From Acephala macrosclerotiorum (Eukaryota; Ascomycota; Leotiomycetes; Helotiales; Mollisiaceae): DNA of 64,000 bases. Positions within the stretch are counted from its first letter, which is position 1. Every line of letters begins with the position of its first letter. The stretch is taken from contig MU119331.1 in the NCBI GenBank assembly GCA_014904845.1, positions 86,606-150,605 of the forward strand, written 5' to 3'. Made by a program: the position numbers and the translations under genes. The notes beneath the pieces are model-generated. The model saw only the letters and a list, made by a program, of their open reading frames with translations. It was not told the DNA's origin and did no database searches. Below, in pieces: positions 48,181 through 60,886 of the stretch.

Positions 48181-48803
48181 ATATAAATATATAGTCCTTT
48201 TTTTGAAAATGATTTTAGTTTTCAAATAATGTTTTTTAATTAAATATAATAAATTTACGAAATATTAAAATCGTATATAACATTAAATTTTTGTTTAAAT
48301 TAATAATATTTAATCGTTATATTTTTATAAACAATCGAAAATATTATTAATTTTATTATAATTTAACGAAAGTAAATTAAAAAATAAAGTAATTTTTAAT
48401 TATTATAAATTACTCGATTTTTTTTTATAAATTTTATAAAAACGTATAATAAAATTTTTTTTAAATAATATAAATTTTAATAAAAAAATATAAAAAAACT
48501 CGAATTTAAATAATCGAAAATCGAATTTTTTAATAAAATTAATCGCGAATTTTTAATTAATATAAAAATTTAAATAAATCGTAAAATTTTATTTAAATAA
48601 AAAATAAATAATTTAAATCGTTAAAAATTATAATAAAAAAAAAAAAAAAAACAATCGAAAAAATATAAAAAGTTTTTAAATTTTAAATTCGAATAAATTT
48701 ATTTTAATATTAAAAATCGTATTGTTTTATTAAATATATTATTTTAAATATAAATCGATAAAATTTATTTTTTATTATAAAATTATTAATCAAAATTTAA
48801 ATT
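48181..48803. other. saturated RIP-degraded DNA
   Basis: Almost all remaining C and G are in CpG. Nothing coding is seen. It ends at the target-site duplication AAATT (48799-48803) of the next element. Confidence 0.6.
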
Positions 48804-49028
48804 TATTAATATTATATTAAAAATATAAAGTTTATTAATAAAATAATTTGAATATATATAGAATTTTTCTTTGGATTTTAATATACGTATTAATTTATAA
48901 TTAATTAAAATTATTTAAAAAATAAAACTCGAAATATAAAAATTTTATTTCGAAAATAAAAATAAAATAATATTAATTATATACGATTTCGAGTCGCACG
49001 TAAATATTATATAATATTTGTTTCGATA
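48804..49028 (-). repeat. 3' LTR of the second Copia element
   Basis: 225 bp, with ends TA...TA after RIP. It aligns with 57148-57366 apart from a 6-bp length difference in an A-rich run. A cacgta remnant matches the CACGTG site of family B LTRs. Confidence 0.75.
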
Positions 49029-49877
49029 TTAATAATTTTTTTTTATAATAAAAATATTATTATTTTTAATAATTTAAACAAATAAAATTATATTTTTTTT
49101 TATTATATATTATAAATATATAAAATTTATTAATTTTAATATAAATAAAAATATTAAAAAAATAGAAATTATATAATTAAATATTAAAAACAACGTTAAT
49201 TTATTGATATTATTTTTAAAATTCGTTAAAATTTATAAATTTTAAATTTAAATTTTATTTTTTTATTTTTAATTTAAATTTTTAAATAATTACAATATTA
49301 AAAATAAATATTTTTTTATTTATTTTTTTATTTTATTTTTTTTTATTTTTTATTTTTTAATTTATTTTTTTATTCGTATTTTAAAATAATTAATATTTAA
49401 AAACTTTTTTAAAATTTTATTAAAAATTAATTTTATTATAATATTTATTAAATTGTTTTAATTATTAATTTATTTAATTTTTTGTAGTTTTTTTTCGTTC
49501 GTATAATTATTGTAAAATTATAATATTAATTATTAAACGCTTTTTTTTAATCGTTTCGAATTTAATTAAATACTCGTAAAATAATTACGAATTAATATAT
49601 ACGATTATTAAAATATTAAAAAAATCGAATTATTTTGTAATTATATTTATAATAAATTCAATTATTATTATTATATTAATTTTTTTTATTATTTTATAAA
49701 TTTTTAAAATTAATACGTTTTTAATAATTTGTTTATTTTTAATAAAATTGTAATAAATAAAAAAAAATTTAATTTTAAATTTTTTATTATTTTTTTTATT
49801 TTTATTCGTAAAAATAATTTTATATTCAATTTAAAAATTGAAATTTTTATTATTTATAAACGATTTATTGATAAAAA

Positions 49878-51912
49878 TAAAAAATTTTACTATTAATAAA
49901 TTTAAAATAACGTATTTAAATTCTCGATTTAAATTTTTAATTTATTATTTGAATATTTTATTTAATACGATAATCTCGTTTTTAATCGAATTTTAATATT
50001 AAATAATAATAAATAAATTATAATAATACAAATATTTTAAATATATTATTTTTTATATTTAATTTATAAATTTAATAATTTAAAATCTATTAATTTAAGT
50101 TTTTTATTTTATTTTTTTTATTATAATTAAATTATTTTTTTATATTAAATTAATATATATTTATTAAAAATTAATAAAATTTTTAATATAAAAACTATTT
50201 TAAATTTTATTACAAATTTAATTTTTTTAAATTAATTTTTCTCGAAAATAAAAAACTTTTTTTTTATTAATATAAATATATTATTTATTTGTATTTTAAT
50301 AACGTTAAATATTTTTTTTTTAATCGTAATTAAAAAATAAAAATCGTATATAAATATAATTATTAATAACTTTTTTTTATAATATTTATAATACGTAATT
50401 TATTAATATATTTTTATTTCGATAATTTTATATAATAATATTTAATAAATAAAAATAATAAATTTTTTTTAATAAATATACAAATATTAATTATTAAAAA
50501 TTGATTATTAATTGTATATAAATTTAAATAATATTACGAAATTATATTTTAATTATTTTATTTAAAAATTGAATTAAGAAAAATATTAATATAATAATAA
50601 TATATTGATTAATTTTTTAAATAATTAAAAATTATATTAAAAGTTTTTTTTTATTATTATATTTTTAAATTATTAATTTTGATTTTTTATATAAATTATT
50701 AATAGTTTTATTTTTAATTTTATTGATTAATTTTAAATTAAATATATAAATTTTAATATATTTAATAAAATCGAATTTAATAAATTAAAAAACTTTTTTT
50801 ACGATTAAATTATCGATTTTTTTTTATTAAAATTTCTCGAATAATATTTCGAATATAATAATTACGTTTTTTTTTCGTAGTTATAATAAAAATTTTATAT
50901 CGATTTTTTTTTTATTTATTATAAACGTTATAAATATTTCGTTTTTATTTCTAATAATAATAATAAATATATTATCGAAATTTTTATTATTATTATTATT
51001 TTTAATAAATTAATAACGTTTATTTTATTATAATTTTTTATTAAACGTTTTTTTATTATTATATAATTTTTTTAATCGTTTTTAATCGCGTTATTTTATT
51101 AGTAATTTATTATTCGAATTATTTTAATTTAATTCGTCGAATAAAAAAAATATAAAAAATAATTTTTCGTTAATAATTTTTTTATAAAATAATTTTTTTA
51201 TATAATACGATTTAATTATTATTAAATAAAATTAAATCGATTTATAAAATATATTAATCGTATATATTTTTTCGTTTATTACTAATAATTTGTATAAATT
51301 TTTTTAATTTTTTTTTCTCGTTAAACGCGTACATTTAAAAAAATTAATAAATTTAAAATAAATTTCGTATTTAAATTATTTCTTATTATAAACGCGTTCG
51401 TAATTTAATATTCAACGTATAAATATCGTATTTTTTTAATAATTACGCGAATTGTTTTAATTTTTTTAATTATTAATAAAAATAATATATTTTTATCGAT
51501 TATTTTAAAATATATTTTAAAAATTAATAACGTAAATATAATTTTATTTAAATTTATTAAATTATTTATTATTTTAATTATTATTTATAAAATTAATTTT
51601 TTATTAATTTATTTATTAATAAATTTATTTTAAATAATTTTATAAATTTATTATAACAAAATATAATATTTTTTTATTTTTTTTATATTATTATAAATTT
51701 TAATAAATATTTTTTTAATTTTAATTATTATTATTTTTATATATTATTAAAATTTTATAAACGAAATTTTTTTTTTACGTTATAAATAAAATAATTTAAT
51801 AGTTTTTAATATATATTAATTTAATATATTCGAAAAATATTTTATATTATTTTTATAAATATATTTTTTAAAAATTTAATTATTTAAAATATCGTTATTA
51901 AATTTATTATTT
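49878..51912 (+). repeat. first copy of 2,035-bp direct duplication around the gap
   Basis: Appears identical to 51923-53957 wherever I compared it (both ends and several internal lines). It ends exactly at the N run. Confidence 0.9.
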
Positions 51913-51922
51913 NNNNNNNNNN
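51913..51922. other. assembly gap (10 N)
   Basis: Ten N bases placed between two identical sequence ends. This is the signature of two overlapping contig ends that were scaffolded instead of merged. Confidence 0.95.
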
Positions 51923-53957
51923 TAAAAAATTTTACTATTAATAAATTTAAAATAACGTATTTAAATTCTCGATTTAAATTTTTAATTTATTATTTGAATA
52001 TTTTATTTAATACGATAATCTCGTTTTTAATCGAATTTTAATATTAAATAATAATAAATAAATTATAATAATACAAATATTTTAAATATATTATTTTTTA
52101 TATTTAATTTATAAATTTAATAATTTAAAATCTATTAATTTAAGTTTTTTATTTTATTTTTTTTATTATAATTAAATTATTTTTTTATATTAAATTAATA
52201 TATATTTATTAAAAATTAATAAAATTTTTAATATAAAAACTATTTTAAATTTTATTACAAATTTAATTTTTTTAAATTAATTTTTCTCGAAAATAAAAAA
52301 CTTTTTTTTTATTAATATAAATATATTATTTATTTGTATTTTAATAACGTTAAATATTTTTTTTTTAATCGTAATTAAAAAATAAAAATCGTATATAAAT
52401 ATAATTATTAATAACTTTTTTTTATAATATTTATAATACGTAATTTATTAATATATTTTTATTTCGATAATTTTATATAATAATATTTAATAAATAAAAA
52501 TAATAAATTTTTTTTAATAAATATACAAATATTAATTATTAAAAATTGATTATTAATTGTATATAAATTTAAATAATATTACGAAATTATATTTTAATTA
52601 TTTTATTTAAAAATTGAATTAAGAAAAATATTAATATAATAATAATATATTGATTAATTTTTTAAATAATTAAAAATTATATTAAAAGTTTTTTTTTATT
52701 ATTATATTTTTAAATTATTAATTTTGATTTTTTATATAAATTATTAATAGTTTTATTTTTAATTTTATTGATTAATTTTAAATTAAATATATAAATTTTA
52801 ATATATTTAATAAAATCGAATTTAATAAATTAAAAAACTTTTTTTACGATTAAATTATCGATTTTTTTTTATTAAAATTTCTCGAATAATATTTCGAATA
52901 TAATAATTACGTTTTTTTTTCGTAGTTATAATAAAAATTTTATATCGATTTTTTTTTTATTTATTATAAACGTTATAAATATTTCGTTTTTATTTCTAAT
53001 AATAATAATAAATATATTATCGAAATTTTTATTATTATTATTATTTTTAATAAATTAATAACGTTTATTTTATTATAATTTTTTATTAAACGTTTTTTTA
53101 TTATTATATAATTTTTTTAATCGTTTTTAATCGCGTTATTTTATTAGTAATTTATTATTCGAATTATTTTAATTTAATTCGTCGAATAAAAAAAATATAA
53201 AAAATAATTTTTCGTTAATAATTTTTTTATAAAATAATTTTTTTATATAATACGATTTAATTATTATTAAATAAAATTAAATCGATTTATAAAATATATT
53301 AATCGTATATATTTTTTCGTTTATTACTAATAATTTGTATAAATTTTTTTAATTTTTTTTTCTCGTTAAACGCGTACATTTAAAAAAATTAATAAATTTA
53401 AAATAAATTTCGTATTTAAATTATTTCTTATTATAAACGCGTTCGTAATTTAATATTCAACGTATAAATATCGTATTTTTTTAATAATTACGCGAATTGT
53501 TTTAATTTTTTTAATTATTAATAAAAATAATATATTTTTATCGATTATTTTAAAATATATTTTAAAAATTAATAACGTAAATATAATTTTATTTAAATTT
53601 ATTAAATTATTTATTATTTTAATTATTATTTATAAAATTAATTTTTTATTAATTTATTTATTAATAAATTTATTTTAAATAATTTTATAAATTTATTATA
53701 ACAAAATATAATATTTTTTTATTTTTTTTATATTATTATAAATTTTAATAAATATTTTTTTAATTTTAATTATTATTATTTTTATATATTATTAAAATTT
53801 TATAAACGAAATTTTTTTTTTACGTTATAAATAAAATAATTTAATAGTTTTTAATATATATTAATTTAATATATTCGAAAAATATTTTATATTATTTTTA
53901 TAAATATATTTTTTAAAAATTTAATTATTTAAAATATCGTTATTAAATTTATTATTT
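51923..53957 (+). repeat. second copy of 2,035-bp direct duplication around the gap
   Basis: Starts exactly at the end of the N run and repeats 49878-51912. After 53957 the element continues with unique sequence. Confidence 0.9.
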
Positions 53958-56900
53958 ATAATATCGATTTTTTATTCAAATATAAAATATCGATAATAAT
54001 AAAATAATTAAATTTATAATTATTTTATAAAATAAATTTGAATTTTTTAAATAATTTATCGTAGATTTAATAATAGTAATAATATTTAATAAAATATTAA
54101 ATATATTTAATATTTATATTATAATTTATATATTAAATCTTTTTTAATAAACGTTTTATTAATAAATATTCGAATTGTTAATATAATTATCGTAATTCGA
54201 TTTTAATAAAATAATTTCAAATTAGATTTTTTTCTTATTAATATAATAATATCTATAAATAGTTTTATTTTCGTACGATTAAAATAATTTTATTTTTTTA
54301 AATTAAAACGTTTTTAAAATTATTAAATTTAATTTTTATTTTATTTATATTTTAAATATAAAATAAAAATAATATATTTATAAAAATAACGTAAAATATT
54401 ATAATATTTAAAAACGTATTAATTTGAATTATTTTTTATAATAACGTAATTTTTTATTAAATCGAATTTTATAAACGTTAATTATTAATATATATAATTA
54501 AATTTTATTATCGATTTTTTATAATATTCGAAATTATAATTAATCGATTATTAATATTTTTATAATATTATTGTTTAATATAATTTTTTAAAAAACTTTA
54601 AACGAATATCGATTTTCAAATATAAATATTAAGTTTTTATCGAATTATTATAAAAACAAATTAAATATATTTTTTTTTGTAATAATATAACGAATAAATT
54701 AATCGTTTAAAATAATTATCGTTTGAATATTATTAATCTTTTTAAATTTAATAAAATAAATTTTATTTTCGTTTTTTATTTTTATTTTTATTAATAATTA
54801 ATCGATTTTTTCGATTTTATTATTTTTTAAAATTTTTTTTATATTTTTATATTTAATAAAAAAACTTTAATAATAAATCGTTATAATATCGCGATTAATA
54901 ATATATTAAACGTATTATTGAAATTTGAAATATATTTATTATCGTTTTTTTATTATATATTTTATCGATTAATAATTAAATTTATTATAAATATAATATT
55001 TTTTTTAATAAAATCTTTTTTTATATTCGCGATTTATATAGTAATTATTACGATTTCGAGATAATTTTCTGTTTTTTTTATTAGATTAAAAAAATCGAGA
55101 AATTGAAATTATTTTATATTTATATTTTTTATCGTATTTTTCGTATATTTAATCGATTTAATTTTAATCGATTTTATTTTAATTTTTTTAATTTTTTTAA
55201 AAATTATAATTAAAATTATTATTATATTATTACGCTTTTTGCGAACGTATTATAATATTAATTATTAATTGTAATTCAATATAAACGTTTTCAAATGTAT
55301 TTATAAATTTATAAAATATAAAATTATATTTTTTAACGTTTTAATAAACGTTAATAATTTGATTTCGAAGATTATATTTTGTATAATATTCGTTAAATAA
55401 ATCACGTTAAATTTATTGAAATTAATCGAAAAATAATTAAAAATATTTTAATGTAATTTTCGATTGATTAATTATAATAATTCGTAATAATATAATTTTC
55501 TTTTATAAAAATATATATAATTATCGATTTTCGTTTATTTTGAAATATATTTAAACTATAAAATTATAATTTTTTTTTATTATTTTATTATAATAAAATA
55601 AATTTGTACGATTTGTAAATATAATAAAAAATTTTTTATTATATTAATTTTTTAATAATTTAATTTTAAAATAATAATCGTAAAAAGTTTATAATTTAAT
55701 ATTAAGAATATCGAATAATTTTTCGTTATATTTTTTATTATTATCGATATATATTTTTATTAAATTCGTAAATAATTTAATCGACGTATTTTATAGTAAT
55801 TAAAAATTATTATATTGAAAATTGTTATTCGATTAAATATTTTAATTAAAATTTGTATTTTTTTGATTTTATAAATTATTTTATTAATATATTAATTAGT
55901 AAATTTATCGATTTAAAAATTAAATATTTGAAAATTGAATATTTTGAAATTAAACGTTTAAAAATTAAAAATTTTATATTAATAAAAATAAATTATTTTA
56001 AGAAATAATATTCGTTTTACGAATAAATTTAATTCGAACGTTATTTAAATAATATTGAAAATAAAATTTTTTTTTTTTATTTAAATATTTTTTTTTTTTT
56101 AATTTATTTATAGTATTTTTTTATTAATAATTTTTTTCAATTTCTCGATAATAAATTATTTATTTTTAATAACGTAAACTTTATAAACTTATAAAAAAAT
56201 TTTAAATTTTTAAACGAATTTTTTATTTATTAATATTAACGTTTTTTTTAATAAATTTTAAAAGTTTTTTTGAAATATTTTTAAAAAAAATTGTTAATAT
56301 ATATTTTTTTTTTTTATAAAATTTTATTATATATAAAATATATTTATTAATTTGTTTTTTCTTAATATCGTTTTTTATAAAATCGAATTTTTTTTTTATT
56401 TTACTTTATTATATTTATATTTTAATTTTTTCAATTTTTCGATTATTTTAATTATTATTTATATTTAATTCGAATAATCGAAAAAATATAATTTTTAAAA
56501 ATATTGTAATATTTTCGTAGTTTTTAATCAAATAATAAATATACAAATATATTTTATTAAAAATTTCGTTTAATCGTTATATAAATACTTTGAACGTTTT
56601 ATAGAAATTTTACGAATATTTTATAAATAATTAATTTTTGTAAACGATTTAAAACGAATAATAAAACGAATAAAAAAATAAATAAATATAAACGTTTTAT
56701 ATAATTATTAAATAATATAATTGTATAATTGATTAATTAATTTGAAATTATAAAAAATAAATAAATTCGATCGAAATAAAAAAATAAAAAAATATTATTT
56801 TAAACGAAATTTAAAATCGAATAATATTTTTCATCGAATATAAATAATTATTATTTTTTTCAAGTTTATAAACAATTTTATTTTGTATAATAAATATAAA

Positions 56901-57147
56901 TTTGAATTGATTATTTAAAAATACGAATTTTTTTATAATTAATCTTTTTAAGTTTTTAAAAATCGAAAAAACGTTAAAATTTCGTTTTTACGAAAAAAAT
57001 AATAAAATTTTTTCGTAGTTTAATAATATTTAAAAACGTAATATTAATTTCTTTTAATATTATTTTATATCGAAATTTATATTTCGTAATTTAATTTTTT
57101 TTGAGTAGATTTTTATTAATTCGTAATTAAAAACAATTATTAATTAA

Positions 57148-57366
57148 TATTAATATTATATTAAAAATATTAAATTTATTAATAAAACGATTTAAACGTA
57201 CGTAAAATTTTTCTTTGAATTTTAATATACGTATTAATTTATAATTGATTAAAATTATTTAAAAAACGAAACTTGAAATATAAAAATTTTATTTTAAAAA
57301 TAAAATAATATTAATTATATACGATTTCGAGTTACACGTAAATATTATATAATATTTGTTTCGATA
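57148..57366 (-). repeat. 5' LTR of the second Copia element
   Basis: 219 bp, partner of 48804-49028, followed directly by AAATT. Confidence 0.75.
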
Positions 57367-57371
57367 AAATT

Positions 57372-60300
57372 TAAACGAGTATTTAATTTACGCGTTAAAT
57401 CTCGTATTAATATTCGATGTCGATAAATATACTTTATAATTATTTCGTGTAACGTTAATTTGAAATTGTTATTACGATTAGTATTTAAAAATATAAACGT
57501 TTATTAAATTGTAAAACTTATAATTCGTATTAAAAATATTAATAAAATAAAAAACAATATAATAATATTAATATTAATAAATTGTTTATAAAAAACTTAT
57601 AATATAAAATATTAAATTTTTTTAAATATTATATAAATTATAAATTAAAAATAATAATAAATAAAATAATTTAATAATATATATTAATTTTTATTTTATT
57701 TATAAAAATATAAAAAAATATTTTTAATATAATTTTATTTTAATTAACGATAAAAATTTTTTATATACGTTATATAATAAAAATTATTTTTATTAAAAAT
57801 CGTATTTAATAATTATAAATTTTATTTATTATATTTATAATTATTTTATTTAAATTTTTTTATATAAAAAATTAAATATTAATTTATTATATTTTTTTAT
57901 TATAATTAATTAATTACTAATAATATTAACGATTTATTAATAGCGTATATTACGTAATAATTATATGTTTAAAATTTTAACGTTTAATTAATAATTAATT
58001 AATAAATAAATTCGATAAATAAAAATATTAAAATTTTCAATTTTTGAATAATTATAAACGATTATATGCGATTTTTATATAATTATATTTAATTAATCAA
58101 ATCGTTTAATTTTTAAATACAATATTTAATTATAATATTTACTTGTATATAAATTTAATATTTTTTATAATTAGTTTTTATACGCGTAAATTTTATTTAA
58201 ATCGATCGATTTTATAATTAAATTTTAAATAATATTAATATTTTTAATAATTAATCGAATAAAATACGATCGTTAATTTATATATAAATTTTAATAAAAA
58301 ATATTAAAATTTTCGTAATTTTTAATTTTATAATTTAATATTTTAAATTATAAATTTTAAATATTTAAATATTTAATTTTAATATTATTAATATCGAATT
58401 AATAATATTAATAATATTAATATATTTAAAAATAAATTACAAAATATTAAAATTAAAATTGTTTAATTAATTATTTAAATAATTATTTAATTAAATCGAT
58501 ATTAATAATTTTTTTTTTTAAAAAAATACTTTTTTTAATTCGTAAATTAAAAATAAAAAAAATATTACTACGATTATAAACGTATTATTTTATTATCGAA
58601 TAATAAAAAAAAATTTAATCGTAAATTAATTATTATTACGTATTATAATATTTAATTAATTAAATTAAATTTTTAAAAAAAATTTAAATTTAATATTTAT
58701 AATTTTCGAATTAATTAAAAATATTAAAATATTAAAATAATAATTATACGCTTTTTTTTAATATTATTTTTTTTAATAATTTTATTTTTATTTTTATTAA
58801 TTAATTTTTAAACTTTAAAATATTATATTTATTTTTATATTTTAATATTAAAATAATTAATATTAATAAACGATTTAAATAATTTATTAATATTGAATTT
58901 AATTATAATATTAATTAAATTATTATTTTTAATAATTTATTAAATTTTTAAAAGTTTTTTACGTTTATACGATTATTTAATAATTATAAAAATTGAATTC
59001 AATTTTAATTATTTTATAATAAAATTATAAATAATAAAAATCGAAATTTTTATATCGATTTTTATTATTATTACGTATAATTTAAAAATTAAAATAAAAT
59101 AAATAATTTTTTTATATTTTATTAAATTTTAATAAAGTAAATTATTTATTACTATAAATTTTATTATTAAAAATAATAATATATTCGATTTACGAATTAA
59201 AATTTATAATCGAAATTATTTATTTATTATTATAATCGTTTATTTAATATTATAATTTTTTTTTTTTGAAATTTTAATATTAAATTATCGTCGATATATT
59301 ATATACAATTTTCGATTAATAAATAAAATTAATATATATTTTTCGAGTATATTACTCGAAATACGTTTATTTATAAAAATTTAATTTTTTAAAATAAATA
59401 TATTATCGATTTATATATTAATTATTTCGAATAAAATATAATTACTTTTTATAATAAATAAATAAAAATCGAAAATTTATTTTTATAATAAATATTATAC
59501 GTTTTATATTAATATATTTTTATTTTTAAAATTTTATAAAAAAATTTAATTATTTTAAAAATAATATTTAATGAAAATTTATTTATTATTTTTTTCAAAA
59601 ATTTAATAAAAAGAATATATATTAATAAAATTATTAATTATACGTATATTTAAATAATATTTTTTTAAATTCAAAAAATAAAATTAAAATAATAATAATT
59701 CGTTAATTAATATATTAAATAATTAAAAATTAAATTAATATTATTTTTTTATTTTTATTATTAAACGTTTTAATTATAAAATGAAATTTTTCGTATAAAA
59801 TTATTATTTTTATATTTTTAATTTCGTTTAATAATTTTAAATCGAAAATTTATTAATTATTAATTTTTTTTTACGAGAAATTTCAAATAAATCGTTTAAA
59901 ATAATTAAAATCTTTTTATATAAAAATTTATAAATAATTATTTGTTTTTAATTTTTTTTTCGATTAAATAAATTTTAAAATTTTTTAATTTATTTAATAA
60001 TTGTAATTAATATATATTTTTATTTATTATTAAAAATATATATAATTTTTTTTATTTTTATTTTTATTTTTTTTTAAATAAATATATTTAAATTTAAAAA
60101 TAAATCAATTAAATAATAATTTTACGAATTATTTTTTATTTATAAAATATTATTAATTTAACGAATAATATAATATATTTATATTTTTTAAAATAAGTTA
60201 AAATTTATTTTTAGTATTATTAGTCCGTTTATTAAACCAATAGTAATCAACGTTACAAGTCGATTTTTTTGACGTTATTAACTTTTAATAAAAAATCAAA

Positions 60301-60627
60301 ATTGAACTAATAACGCTAATAAAACGTAAATACGTACTATTAAATAGTTCGTACGAAAACACTAAAAATCTCGATTACGATCGATTAAATGCGATATTTA
60401 AAACTCGATAATTTTTTTTTTTATTTATTTATTTATTTATTTATTTATATAATTACGTTTTATTATTATTTGTATTTAAATTTTTTAAAATAAATTTTGT
60501 AAAATAAATCGATTAAACGATTTAAATTAATTAATTGTAATAAATTAATAGAATAATAAAATTTCGAGTATTATTTGTATATGAAAATACTAAAAAATCA
60601 ATATTAAAATATAATTACTAAAATTAT
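57372..60627. other. saturated RIP-degraded DNA with a lightly mutated patch
   Basis: No coding potential. 57372 to about 60210 has both strands depleted of non-CpG C and G. About 60215-60420 keeps ordinary C and G (for example tagtccgtttattaaaccaa), and 60421-60448 is a TTTA-type simple repeat. Confidence 0.5.
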
Positions 60628-60886
60628 TATAAAAAAGTAATAAAATACAAAATAAAAAAGTTTAATCGTAAGTTAATTCGTTTTAATCAATGGATTAAAT
60701 TTATTTGAAGTAATTCGTAATTCGTAAATCAATCAATCAATTAATCAAAGTAGAAATAGAAAAAATTATTAATTAATTTATAGTAAACGAAAACTCTTTA
60801 TGTATTAAAAAATACGTAATTAGTACTACTTTTGAAACTAGTTATTTATAAGAATTTTTAAAAAGAGAGTATATAGTTTTATTATA
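60628..60886 (-). repeat. LTR family A, inverted copy
   Basis: The reverse complement aligns over its full length with 33840-34098 and 21061-21318, with transitions typical of RIP. The terminal CA and initial TG have become TA. Confidence 0.75.

Larger units (their letters stand above)
48804..57366 (-). mobile_element. second Copia-type element (family B/C), both strands saturated by RIP, broken by assembly gap
   Basis: LTRs at 48804-49028 and 57148-57366, flanked by identical 5-bp AAATT (48799-48803 and 57367-57371). The interior aligns in the same orientation with element B (for example 49340 onward with 18230 onward; the position of the reverse-transcriptase motif at about 50291 with 19187). 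Apparent length is 8,563 bp, but 2,045 bp of that is a repeated contig end plus Ns. The corrected length of about 6.5 kb matches element B. It lacks the solo LTR present in element B (empty site near 54165). No readable domain remains. Confidence 0.8.
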
